Origin: Methanoregulaceae archaeon UBA467
Lineage (GTDB): Archaea; Halobacteriota; Methanomicrobia; Methanomicrobiales; Methanospirillaceae
DNA length: 59,536 nt
Direction: 5' to 3'
Assembly (NCBI GenBank): GCA_002503825.1
Contig: DASP01000011.1
Location: 47,756 to 107,291, forward strand
Below, piece after piece: positions 40,668-49,268 of the stretch; the stretch's first letter is position 1; the number at the start of each line of letters is the position of its first letter. A model generated the notes under the pieces. The model saw only the letters and a list, made by a program, of their open reading frames with translations, made no database searches and had not been told where the DNA came from. The position numbers and the translations under genes were made by a program.

Positions 40668-40958
40668 TTAACAGGGTCTTGGCCATTCCATCTTCTTAGC
40701 ATAAAGATATTGTTTCATTTCTTGAGGCATTGTACGTAAAAACTCAGGATTAGTCTTTTCGAAAAAATCTCCCGCTGTCAGGTTAGACTCCCATAATTTA
40801 TTCGTAATTTCGAGTTGTGAACTGTTCATTTCATAATTCCACTCCGTCCTTTGAACAGGTTGTGTGGATCCGATAATATATGTGGGCCCATATAATACCA
40901 AGAATAGCGAAAAAATAAGGATTACTAATCCAATTCCTACCTTTTTTGCCAAGTTCAT
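40668..40958 (-). CDS. Small membrane-anchored protein
   Basis: 96 residues. One N-terminal helix (VGIGLVILIFSLFLVLYGPTYII) and a short hydrophilic domain (SQLEITNKLWESNLTAGDFFEKT, QEMKQYLYAKKMEW). No family recognised. It follows the secreted protein gene at 40995 by 36 bases on the same strand. Predicted by coding character only. Confidence 0.5.
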   Translation of the reverse strand: MNLAKKVGIGLVILIFSLFLVLYGPTYIIGSTQPVQRTEWNYEMNSSQLEITNKLWESNLTAGDFFEKTNPEFLRTMPQEMKQYLYAKKMEWPRPC

Positions 40959-40994
40959 TCAATATACCAAATTTTTATTCTCGCAAAAAACAGG

Positions 40995-42167
40995 TTATCC
41001 CCCTATCCCCCGTGCCGCCAGTACATCCGACCCGAAGCCCTTCGATGCGATCGCTGTGCCGCCACTCCTGTACGAGGCCGCGAACGAAGCCATGTCGAAG
41101 TTCCCGCCCGCCGGGGCCTCATCCGACAAGGAGACAGTAGCCTGAGACACGAGCGAGGTCGTGGAGGCGGTCGAGGTGGCGGTCGCTCTGGTCGCGGCGA
41201 ACGAGCTGATGTTCACCTTGGATAGCTTCGTGGTTCCTGCATGGGAGAGCAAATTTTTTGCGACAGTGCCGGATGACGAAGAGGAGACGGTCGGAATGGA
41301 TGATACCGTGCTGGTCCTGGTTTGAGCAACGGCAGTTAACGCATTCACTGAATATGCTGACGGTTTGTCCACGTAGTTCATCGCGGCAAGGACAAACCGG
41401 GCGTCGTCATTCATCGGCATTCCCGTAGCTCCATCCCTCCAGACGCCGTCGCTACCGAGGAAGAAGGTCCAGGTCAGTTCCTCACCCGACGGAGAACTCC
41501 CGGTCAGGGTAATGGCATAACTGCCATCATCCAGGAAGTAACTTGTCGCCGCGATATCTGCGGGATACGCTGAAGATAGTCCCAGGTTCGTGAGATGCTC
41601 CTGCATCTCGGAGGTGTATTCAGGGCTTCTCCCATCCGAATAATATTGGATGAAATAAAAGCCCGGGTCGCTGGGATCGGGGTGCAGATACCGTTCGGGG
41701 ACGCAGCTTTCAGGTACAACATTGCCGCTGGGATCGATCCATTCATCGGTTACCTGGCCATCAGGGGACGTATAAATCCCATGCTGGAAACCCGGATATG
41801 AATCACTTTTGGGTGTCATCAAACGATTTTTAAGATATTCCTGAAGATCTTCAGGAAGGGCTGAAACTTGATCAGGGACGATTTGGATGAAACAGTCATA
41901 TACGGTCAAATCCGGATTTTCAGCAGCCATCGTCCTCCATTGGTCATCTTGTTCCGATGTCAACCAGAAATTAAAATCATAGTTCATTCCTGTAATAAAA
42001 TTTACAATCCCCCCACCCCAGGCGCCTAACCCGGGCTGTTTAAATTCATCACCACAATGAATAGTCTTACTATTATCGCTTATGTAAGGTGGCTCGGCAC
42101 TCACAGGGATGATTATTAACAACATCGCAAATGCGATTGATAAGATGATGAACTGATATTTTTTCAT
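40995..42167 (-). CDS. Secreted protein with Ser/Thr-rich C-terminus, paralogue of the window-end gene
   Basis: 390 residues. AGGAGGG lies six bases before the ATG. Signal peptide (FIILSIAFAMLLIIIPVSA), then an aromatic-rich domain with Cys residues (IHCGDEF, VYDCFIQIVPDQ) and TWTFFLGSDGVWRDGATGMP. The last 110 residues (KLSKVNISSFAATRAT to IASKGFGSDVLAARGIGG) are rich in Ser, Thr and Ala, and nearly match the gene at 59052. No enzyme motif or anchor is visible. Probably secreted or surface-bound, function unknown. Confidence 0.8.
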   Translation of the reverse strand: MKKYQFIILSIAFAMLLIIIPVSAEPPYISDNSKTIHCGDEFKQPGLGAWGGGIVNFITGMNYDFNFWLTSEQDDQWRTMAAENPDLTVYDCFIQIVPDQVSALPEDLQEYLKNRLMTPKSDSYPGFQHGIYTSPDGQVTDEWIDPSGNVVPESCVPERYLHPDPSDPGFYFIQYYSDGRSPEYTSEMQEHLTNLGLSSAYPADIAATSYFLDDGSYAITLTGSSPSGEELTWTFFLGSDGVWRDGATGMPMNDDARFVLAAMNYVDKPSAYSVNALTAVAQTRTSTVSSIPTVSSSSSGTVAKNLLSHAGTTKLSKVNISSFAATRATATSTASTTSLVSQATVSLSDEAPAGGNFDMASFAASYRSGGTAIASKGFGSDVLAARGIGG

Positions 42168-42253
42168 TATTTACCCTCCTTTTGTTAATTTTTTATTCTA
42201 TAAATGATGAAATCCTGGAATATATCCAGGATTTCAATATTCGGAGAAATACT

Positions 42254-43051
42254 TCAAGCGATAGTGAAATACCCTCCATCAATTCCGCTATACGCGTATT
42301 GTCCTCCACTGTAATACGTTCCTTGGAAGTCACCAAGGGCATGGTAATATCCACTCGAGTAAGTTGCAGTAGCGTCCGCAAACCTACTAGTGACATCATT
42401 TGCTGTACTACTGGAAACCACATAATTCGACCATGTATGCCATGTCGGATTATATTTCTGAACCCTTGTGGTAGCAGACATAAATGCATAGTAAGTACCT
42501 GAAGGGTTTGATACCGAATTGGCCCAGGAATAATACACATTCCCACTTACCTGGCTCTTTCCAGATGTATTCGTTGGGGGATAATCAGTTCTGAGAATCA
42601 AACCCATATCTGAATTCGCTGCATCAGCTTGTTCATCGATCAGCTTATCCACGCTATAATCCGGCGTTTCAAGCTTCTCAAACATCCCGGTTGCAAGGTT
42701 CAACGCATAGGAGACGCGGTTCTCTTTTGAAACCGCCGTCACAATCACCGACTTGACGGCTATGTCCTGTGTTTTCAGGTCGTTCAGGTCCTTATCCAGA
42801 TTGGTGCAAAGATCCTTGATCGGTTGGGGACTTTGTTCTGCGTCAAGCCACAGGAACATTGTCGAGTCTTTTTCGTCCTTGATGATGAACTCGACTACGG
42901 TCAGGTTCTGCTGACCGGACAACAGTGCCGGGAGGTCGCTCCCGACCGTCCCCACGGTCTGTCCGGCGGAGACTGCAGGCACCAGCATGGCCCCCAGTAT
43001 AAGGAGCCCCAGGACCGCGAAGAATCCGCCGACCTTTTGTTTCTTCTTCAT
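42254..43051 (-). CDS. Secreted protein, paralogue of the 43.4-kb gene
   Basis: About 265 residues from the ATG at 43051, preceded by GAGGTGA at five bases; the longer frame to 43102 is less likely. Signal peptide (VGGFFAVLGLLILGAMLVPAVSA). A middle block VIVTAVSKENRVSYALNLATGMFEKLETPD is shared in form with LTTVAGDERVSYKLSPETSMFVKMPEP in the next gene upstream. The C-terminal half is Tyr/Ser-rich (YYSWANSVSNPSGTYYAFMS, YSSGYYHALGDFQGTYY). No known domain. Its upstream DNA carries the TTCATC inverted repeat. Confidence 0.8.
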   Translation of the reverse strand: MKKKQKVGGFFAVLGLLILGAMLVPAVSAGQTVGTVGSDLPALLSGQQNLTVVEFIIKDEKDSTMFLWLDAEQSPQPIKDLCTNLDKDLNDLKTQDIAVKSVIVTAVSKENRVSYALNLATGMFEKLETPDYSVDKLIDEQADAANSDMGLILRTDYPPTNTSGKSQVSGNVYYSWANSVSNPSGTYYAFMSATTRVQKYNPTWHTWSNYVVSSSTANDVTSRFADATATYSSGYYHALGDFQGTYYSGGQYAYSGIDGGYFTIA

Positions 43052-43198
43052 GTGTTTCACCTCTTTTACGAGGGCATGAACAGAAAGCATTTTATTTTCC
43101 ACAGCTTATGTATTCATGACTAACGGCTGCATTGAGGTTCTTTTGTTACTTGACTTTGGGAACCTCATGCCACCATTCTCTTGCTTGTATTCAACTAT

Positions 43199-43289
43199 CA
43201 AAATACTTTCCGGGCGTCTTGATTCTTTTATTTAACCGTGAGGTTCAGGGAATATTCACCAGGATGATGAAGGTTCATCGCTGCGATGA
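43199..43289. repeat. Duplicated upstream region, copy 1, with inverted-repeat operator
   Basis: About 90 bases closely matching 44310-44403, at the same distance upstream (about 150-240 bases) of the paralogous genes starting at 43051 and 44166. The distal end holds TTCATCGCTGCGATGA (43274-43289), an inverted repeat with seven-base arms around one T. Confidence 0.75.
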
Positions 43290-43413
43290 CATCCCCTAAA
43301 CCTGAACGGGTGGTCCGGCTCTTCTGTCATGAATCGGAGTATCTGGATATCACTTTTAATTCGTTTATTGTGCGTATATCGCTAAAAAAAGTGAAAATAT
43401 CGGCTTTTTCTCT

Positions 43414-44166
43414 TCACCTATGGCGGTAGCTTTCTATAAGTCCCGATCCTTTCGACGCGAAATCGCCATCAGCACGGTGTGCTGCCAGCACATCCGTGGC
43501 AACAGGATTTCCCGCGCCGACCTGTGAAGTTTGCGTATTTTTCACTGTAATCCCCAAACGAAGAGCTGTATTAGTCAGCAATGCCGAGGCCGGGACATCT
43601 CTTCTCTGTCTCCCTGACAGGTCAGAAAGTATCGAGGCCGGGGTAAGGCCATAGTGGGATCTGAATATGTTTTCCGGATTCAAAGAGGATACGTCGTTAT
43701 TATTCGTGCCTTTTCCGCCATACCCGGTAATTTTAAAATAAAGCATCATTTTATCCGCATATCTTTTAGGGTCCGGGAAATCGATGGGTTCTGGCATTTT
43801 AACGAACATGCTTGTCTCAGGAGAGAGTTTGTACGAGACCCGCTCATCTCCTGCGACAGTAGTGAGTATCATCTCGGAGAGCTCTACTCCTGCATCCCGT
43901 TCCTCGATATAACGATAAATTTGCCCGCAAACAGACTCTTCAGGGTTTAGTATGCATTCCGTCCAGATCTTAAACTGGCGAAGAGAGTAATCCGAATAAA
44001 ACGCAACCAGTTCAAGTTCCGTAATGTTTTCTGTCTCTGTAATGGTTTCATTTGCACTTTTACATGCGATATTTGTATCGTACGCGCTTACTGTGCCGGT
44101 GACGAGCAGGCAGATAAGAACGACGGTTATGATGCCGGTCTGGCATTTATGTATGGTTTTCATCAT
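43414..44166 (-). CDS. Secreted protein, paralogue of the 42.2-kb gene
   Basis: About 250 residues from the ATG at 44166 (or the adjacent ATG at 44163), behind GGGGGAT. Signal peptide (GIITVVLICLLVTGTVSA). The mature part holds LELVAFYSDYSLRQFKIW, the shared block LTTVAGDERVSYKLSPETSMFVKMPEP and a tail with GNPVATDVLAAHRADGDFASKG, which faintly echoes the tail of the 40995 protein. No known domain. It shares an upstream regulatory region with its paralogue. Confidence 0.75.
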   Translation of the reverse strand: MMKTIHKCQTGIITVVLICLLVTGTVSAYDTNIACKSANETITETENITELELVAFYSDYSLRQFKIWTECILNPEESVCGQIYRYIEERDAGVELSEMILTTVAGDERVSYKLSPETSMFVKMPEPIDFPDPKRYADKMMLYFKITGYGGKGTNNNDVSSLNPENIFRSHYGLTPASILSDLSGRQRRDVPASALLTNTALRLGITVKNTQTSQVGAGNPVATDVLAAHRADGDFASKGSGLIESYRHR

Positions 44167-44309
44167 ATCCCCCATTTCTTCAAACAAAGGCATAACAGCA
44201 CGAACCTATACACTTTCATACAGGCCCTGTCATGCCGTCGTGCCACACGCAGGGTTCTTCAATATTGATTGTCCGGACCCCGCTTCGACCCGTCACTTTT
44301 CTCATCAGT

Positions 44310-44403
44310 TATGAAATACTTTCCCGTTACCTCGATTCTTTTATTCAACAGGGAGGTTCAGGGAATATTTATCAGGACGATGAAGGTTCATCGCTGCGAT
44401 GAA
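44310..44403. repeat. Duplicated upstream region, copy 2, with perfect inverted-repeat operator
   Basis: Second copy of the 90-base upstream region. Its distal end is TTCATCGCTGCGATGAA (44387-44403), eight-base perfect arms around a single T. Same relative position as copy 1. Confidence 0.75.
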
Positions 44404-44417
44404 GATAAAGTATATGA

Positions 44418-44625
44418 GCTCAACCGCCATGGCAGCACGGGCAGCAGAAGGCCGTCGCGCTGGATACCAAGAACGAGGCCCTGATCGGGCGGGACCTGGC
44501 CAAGGCCCGCCAGTGGGAGACGGAAGCGCTGAAGGAGAACGTGATCTCGTTCTCCGGCCGGGTAGGTAAGTCGCTAGTCAACATATCGATTCTCATGAAT
44601 CAAAGTGGTGACAACTTTTGGTAAC
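44418..44625 (+). pseudogene. Fragment of an unidentified gene (virus-like composition)
   Basis: An open frame without a start codon reads QHGQQKAVALDTKNEALIGRD, then LAKARQWETEALKENVISF and SGRVGK before a frame of different composition and a stop. The GC-rich, alanine/charged-residue coding style contrasts sharply with the AT-rich surroundings. It resembles the inner part of a helical virus or mobile-element protein, but I cannot name it. Truncated at both ends. Confidence 0.5.
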
Positions 44626-44645
44626 CAATAATCGTATTACACATT

Positions 44646-45026
44646 CTATGTCAGACTTGGATCATAATACCGGGCTTTTTGCAAGCAAATCTCAGATTCA
44701 TTCATGCGGTTCATGTTTGATAGAGTAATTCCCTTCGCATACCAGGCAAGAGCATATTCAGGATCAAGTTCAAGGGCTACGTTGAAACTGCTGATCGCTT
44801 CTTCGTATTGACCGAACGTGTCAAGATAGTACAATCCCTTATAGAGCCAGGCCTCCTTGTTACCGGGTTCCCGGACAACCAAGGCGTCATAATATTTCTG
44901 GCTTTCATTCACTCTGATGGCAAAAGACGATATTTTTGAATTTTCATCACCCCTGTCATGCGTACTACATCCACTAAATAATAGCGAGAATATAAGAAAA
45001 AAAGATAGACTCAATAATATTTTCAT
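44646..45026 (-). CDS. TPR lipoprotein
   Basis: 126 residues. The N-terminus LSFFLIFSLLFSGC is a lipoprotein signal with Cys20 as the lipid attachment site. Residues about 45-120 hold two to three TPR helices: AWLYKGLYYLDTFGQYEEAISSF, NVALELDPEYALAWYAKG and MNRMNESEICLQKAR. TPR repeats bind partner proteins. Likely an outer-face envelope scaffold protein. Confidence 0.85.
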   Translation of the reverse strand: MKILLSLSFFLIFSLLFSGCSTHDRGDENSKISSFAIRVNESQKYYDALVVREPGNKEAWLYKGLYYLDTFGQYEEAISSFNVALELDPEYALAWYAKGITLSNMNRMNESEICLQKARYYDPSLT

Positions 45027-45458
45027 ACATTTGTACTATGAGTGAAATTATTTAATTTTCATTCGTAAGCCCGGATAAAAAATCGCTTCGATATAGTCTC
45101 ATTATTCCAAAGTGATTTCCGGTCAGTGTTGCAGCGGGCGAGTGGGGATTTCGGACCGCAGCGGGACGGTGTGAAGCTGCTGATCAATGAGGATATTCAG
45201 TGCACGGCCGGACGTCGAGAGCCGGGCGGTCCCGACCACTCCTGCCGTGTCAAGGAGCCGAACCGAACCGACACCCCAGGACAGGATAAATAGGGTGCCC
45301 TTGTTTTCTGAAAATATTTACTCTGCGGTAGATTAACACAACCTTCACTGCCCGCAAAACATAATCGATAGAGTCGATTTTCAGGGTTTGGGTGTGAACT
45401 CAATTTTAATATGTGGATTTTGTAAATTAAAAAAAAGGATGAAAGATTCACGAAAATG
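45027..45458. other. Intergenic region with repeat relic
   Basis: 432 bases. Contains GGACCGCAGCGGGACGGTG (45153-45171) followed by aagctgctgatcaatgagg, the same unit seen at 47.98, 49.46 and 50.94 kb. The GC-rich stretch 45153-45290 stands out from AT-rich flanks and reads as the decayed end of a gene. No intact ORF supported. Confidence 0.45.
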
Positions 45459-45908
45459 CTATTTATACCTGCTAACAGAAATTATCTCGCCAGTTGTGGC
45501 ACTTATTTTTGCAGTTCCACCTGCAGCGGTTCCAGCACAATAAATATCAGCAGGACAGTTACAATCTGTACACCCGTTTAGCATTACGATCCAAACGCCC
45601 CCGAACTTTTGTACTCTTGCAGGTTTGGTGAGAATAATTCCCGGCCAGAGCGATTTTGCAATTTCAATTGCTTCATCGCGTGAAATGTAGTTAAGGGATG
45701 ATACATCCGGCTTCGAAAAATCCCCTGATTGAGGATTACCGAATATCGAGAAAAGTTTTAAAGATAAAAAATCGTTAATGGATGGAGTCGTCCGACTCTG
45801 GAATCCAAAATTATATAAATCCGGATACGCCTGGGCGTAACCTCCGGTTATAGTCAATGAAAGCATGAAAATTACGAAAATTTTCATAGCTTGTTTTCCT
45901 TGGTTCAT
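45459..45908 (-). CDS. Small secreted PepSY-like protein (paralogue 1 of 4)
   Basis: 149 residues from the ATG at 45908, preceded by GGGGGTGATAATA. Signal peptide MKIFVIFMLSLTITGGYAQA. The mature protein has SRDEAIEIAKSLWPG, then VQKFGGVWIVMLNG and KISATTGEIISVSRYK. This is the helix-strand-strand layout of a PepSY domain with the final TGEIISV strand. CTDCNCPADIYC is a cysteine cluster peculiar to this copy. Three close relatives lie at 51.2-52.6 kb, with an almost identical upstream sequence before the first of them. Confidence 0.78.
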   Translation of the reverse strand: MNQGKQAMKIFVIFMLSLTITGGYAQAYPDLYNFGFQSRTTPSINDFLSLKLFSIFGNPQSGDFSKPDVSSLNYISRDEAIEIAKSLWPGIILTKPARVQKFGGVWIVMLNGCTDCNCPADIYCAGTAAGGTAKISATTGEIISVSRYK

Positions 45909-46227
45909 TATTATCACCCCCTTATTAAATTGTTAAAATATAAAAATTAAGGTGAACGATGGGGGTACAAAATCACGCCGGCGGGTCAGTTATAGGATAC
46001 TGGTTACCGAAATTTCATGGATTATTGGGCGAAGTATATCGGAAAACATGCAATCTCATGTTTTGCTGAAGATGAAGAGGACGATATGTGCGTGAATTCT
46101 ATCAGGGTCCTAAAAAGAATATTTACATCAACCACTCAATATCTGTCATTCATCTGATACGAGACCCCCCCATCTCCTGATCAAGACAACCACGAGCATG
46201 ACAATGATGACACATTCAAGGAGGACG
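45909..46227. other. Intergenic region, divergent promoters
   Basis: 319 bases. Bases 45909-45960 are almost identical to 52637-52690 and hold the promoter and ribosome binding site of the PepSY-like genes (TTTTTATATTTTAACA on the minus strand). The rest holds no supported gene. Confidence 0.5.
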
Positions 46228-47692
46228 ATGACGACAATCGGCATATTTGTCAGCAGTGTGCAGAAGGAATTGAATGAAGAAAGGGCGGCAATCCGTGATT
46301 ACATTAAGACGGATCCGCTACTCAGGATTTACTTTGAACCTTTTCTCTTCGAGGATCTCCCTGCACTCGATCGTAAATCAGACGAATTGTATCTGAACGA
46401 AGTCGATGGATGCCCGATATATCTGGGAATTTTTGGTAACGAATATGGCTCTGAGAACAAACAGGGTTTTTCTCCTACAGAACTTGAGTTCGAACGGGCC
46501 ACAGAAAAAAGCAAATACCGGTAAATTTTTGTGAAGGGAACAGATGACAGCAAGCGTCATCCGAAGATGCAGAGTCTTATCAGCAGGGCAACACCTCAGG
46601 TTGTGCGACGTCGTTTTACTACTACAGATGATTTGAAAAAAGAATTGTATGCAGCATTAGTCCAGTTTCTGTGTGACTGTAAAATTATTGCATGTAAACC
46701 ATTCGATGAATCCCCCTGCCCCGGAGCGACGTTACATGACATATCCGATGACAAAATTGCATGGTTCATTCCTGTTGCAAAAAAAGAAAGAGGTTTCCCC
46801 CTCAGTCCAGGCACCCCGACCGGACAGGTATTAACACATCTTGATTTACTGGAGGGTTCCCAGCCTTCCAATGCAGCAATTCTCCTGTTCGGAGTTAAAC
46901 CCCGGAAGTTCGTGCCAACCGCTGAAATCAAGTGCATGCACTATCATGGAACGGTTGTTGCAAAACCGATACCCTCATATCAGATATTTTCCGGTACACT
47001 TTTTGATCAGATAGACCAGACTACGGATTTTATTCTCTCCAAAATTAATCGCACGGTCCCACCCCGTGATTCAGCACCGGTCAGTGAAACACGGTATGAG
47101 ATTCCTAAAGAAGTGATTCAGGAAGCGGTTGTCAATGCGGTTGCTCATCGGGATTATACCTCGGCTGCAAGTGTGCAGGTAAGTGTTTTTTCGGATCGGA
47201 TTGAAGTGCGAAATCCAGGAAGCCTTCCTCCGGACCTTACATTCGAAGACCTGAAAATAGAGCATAATTCCCGGCCATGTAATCACCGGATCGCTCTTCC
47301 TCTTTACCTCACGCACTATATTGAGAAAATTGGATACGGGACAATCCAGATGATAACCGGCTGCAAAGAATCTGGTCTTACAGAGCCCGAATTTGCCCAA
47401 AGCGGCGGGGAATTTGTTGTTACGATCTGGAGAGACTGGCTGACAGAATCAGCTCTGACGGAATTGGGACTTTCCGAGCGCCAGAAGAAAGGAGTTTGGT
47501 TTGTGAAGGAGAAGGGACGGATAACGAATACAGAATATCAGAATGTGACCGGAGTACTGAAGCGGGAGGCCAGCCGCGACCTGAAAGAGCTCGTTGATAA
47601 GGGTGTATTCGAAAAACCCGGAAGTGCAACCGGAAAGGGCACGTATTATACGCTCATCAAAGGGGCCACAAAGGGGCCTAAGGGGCCACACT
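46228..47692 (+). pseudogene. DUF4062 + AlbA_2/RecG-like (COG2865) protein, broken by an in-frame TAA
   Basis: The first part (start ATG 46228 after AAGGAGG) reads MTTIGIFVSSVQKELNEERAAI to PTELEFERATEKSKYR, a DUF4062 N-terminal domain. TAA at 46522-46524 then interrupts, and the same frame continues IFVKGTDDSKRHPKMQSLI up to about 47690 with the DNA-binding/ATPase-like core (DKIAWFIPVAKKERGFPL, AVVNAVAHRDYTSAASVQVSVF, IEVRNPGSLP) and a winged-helix end. Intact relatives read KYRLIFVKGTDD here, so one T-to-A change (TTA to TAA) explains the break. Such proteins are often near defence or mobile genes. After 47690 the frame leaves the family. Confidence 0.82.
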
Positions 47693-47848
47693 CGAGATGG
47701 TCTTTGACGATACTGACCGCCCGGAGGACCGGAAATTTATCGAGCCCAGCACGATGGCGGCGAAAACAATCCAGCGCCAGATTGGGTTTACCCGGGAGTA
47801 CCAGGAGCTGGGAGTAAAGCGGTCTGATTCGAAATCAGGGAGCTAAAA
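47693..47848 (+). pseudogene. Gene fragment fused behind the broken COG2865 gene
   Basis: In a frame different from the preceding gene the sequence reads LEMVFDDTDRPEDRKFIEP, then STMAAKTIQRQIGFTREYQELGVKRSDSKSGS and a stop (47846-47848). It has no start codon. The clean coding character indicates the C-terminal end of another gene joined here by deletion or recombination. Family not recognised. Confidence 0.5.
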
Positions 47849-48287
47849 GGATGTATCAGTTCTCCGATGCAGGAAAAAATAGGGAGTGACAGGTTCACCC
47901 TTGCATATCCGGTGCCAAGTCCTCCACCGGGACAAATAACGGACCCTTGCGGTTGCATCCGGTGATGACCGGTGTAAGGGACCGCAGCGGGACGGTGTGC
48001 TTTTCGGTTGGTGCCACGTTCGTAAGTCGTGGTGATAATGAACGGTAAGAACAATCTACAACTTATATTCATCACAGTGATGAATATTCATATAAAAGAT
48101 TAATATTTACGTCCTTTTTTGACATTCATCGCAGCAAAAGGTTTTTCGTTATGTGAGATGACTAAAAATTGTTGCCGAGGGTTCACTATAGATCAATAAT
48201 TGAATGAACCTTATTCAGTCCGCCCGGCTATAATGTGGAATTTGATACGGATTTCTATACATGTGATGAGAATTTAGGAGGTTAACA
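47849..48287 (+). promoter_or_regulatory. Conserved upstream block of anchored-protein cassette A
   Basis: Nearly identical (about 92% by eye) to 49399-49769. It contains in order the repeat GGACAAATAACGGACCC (47930), GGACCGCAGCGGGACGG (47979), the inverted repeat ATTCATCACAGTGATGAAT (48067-48085) and a TATA box TATAAAAG (48091-48098). A leader of about 165 bases follows, with a possible GGTTCA/TGAACC hairpin and a strong AGGAGG before the ATG. A second TTCATCGCAGC half-site lies at 48125-48135. Confidence 0.6.
48068..48084. promoter_or_regulatory. TTCATC inverted-repeat operator candidate (cassette A)
   Basis: TTCATCACAGTGATGAA is perfectly symmetrical around the central A, and the symmetry extends three more bases on each side (11-base arms). 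It sits directly before a TATA box. Equivalent sites lie at 43274, 44387 and 49549. Confidence 0.65.
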
Positions 48288-49268
48288 ATGAACACGAAAC
48301 AGATAAAAATCGCTGGTATCACCCTCGTTATTGCATCAATTGTTATTCTCGCGGTGATAATCGCCTTCAACGGTATTGAAGCAGAAGAGGGAAATATTCC
48401 CCCCGGAGTGGAAAACCTTACCACTGTGCAACTATCAAGCGTTTCCGAGGGAACAAAGGATATACCTGAGATTACTCTTGAAACAACGATGGCGGCCCCT
48501 GAGATAATGATGATTTATAAGGTAAATCGAGGCATTACACGTCAAGAATTCACTGATATGGCCGAGAATTTGGAGATAAAAGGGGAAATTGAAGAAAATC
48601 TTAGATCCCTTATGATAAAAGGAGATCCCTACAAGATTAGAGTCGGAATTGAGTCGGGAGTAATAACATATGACAATACTACCCAGCAGCCAGGGTATGA
48701 TGAAGATTACCTTAACAAGTATCTTCCAAGTGATGACGAAGCTCGAAAAATCGCCGATAAATTCCTTGATTCACATAACATACGACCAAAAGATGCTGAA
48801 TTTTACAACGTAACCCATGATATCGGATATTTTATATCTGGTGATGGTCAGGTGGAGGTAAAAAATTCCGATGTAATTAACGTCTGGTATATTCACGATA
48901 TTGATGACTATCAGGTACTAACGGACAAAATGTACGTGCAAATTGATGTACATGGAACAATACAACACATGTTTATCGAGTGGAACGGATACGAACCATA
49001 TAGTGAGTATCCCGTTATCTCACCTGAGGATGCTACAGAATATCTGAAGAAAACAGGTTTGGTCATACGTGGTGAAGTAAAAAATCCGGTTAAGGCGAAA
49101 GTAACAAAAATATCGATAGGTTATATTGCAGAAACACAATCGATGAGACTTCCCTATCTTATCCCTGTCTACGTCCTCGAAGGAGTAGTTCAGGGCGAAG
49201 ACGGGACTTCGGGTAGTTTCTACCAGTGGATCCCAGCCACGCCGGAATTTGCTGCAGAAATAACATAA
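48288..49268 (+). CDS. N-terminally membrane-anchored protein, LPSDEEAR family (copy 2, cassette A)
   Basis: 326 residues, strong AGGAGG before the ATG. One membrane helix (AGITLVIASIVILAVIIAF), then an extracellular domain. Family blocks are LPSDDEARKIADKFLDSHNI near residue 145, VTHDIGYFISGDGQVEVKNS, the INVWYIHDIDDYQVLTDKMY strand pair, a VKAKVTKISIGYI strand and the ending FYQWIPATPEFAAEIT. The first 43 and last 11 residues are almost identical to the next copy while the middle is strongly diverged. Function unknown; possibly a surface sensor or adhesin with a PepSY-like core. Confidence 0.82.
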   Translation: MNTKQIKIAGITLVIASIVILAVIIAFNGIEAEEGNIPPGVENLTTVQLSSVSEGTKDIPEITLETTMAAPEIMMIYKVNRGITRQEFTDMAENLEIKGEIEENLRSLMIKGDPYKIRVGIESGVITYDNTTQQPGYDEDYLNKYLPSDDEARKIADKFLDSHNIRPKDAEFYNVTHDIGYFISGDGQVEVKNSDVINVWYIHDIDDYQVLTDKMYVQIDVHGTIQHMFIEWNGYEPYSEYPVISPEDATEYLKKTGLVIRGEVKNPVKAKVTKISIGYIAETQSMRLPYLIPVYVLEGVVQGEDGTSGSFYQWIPATPEFAAEIT

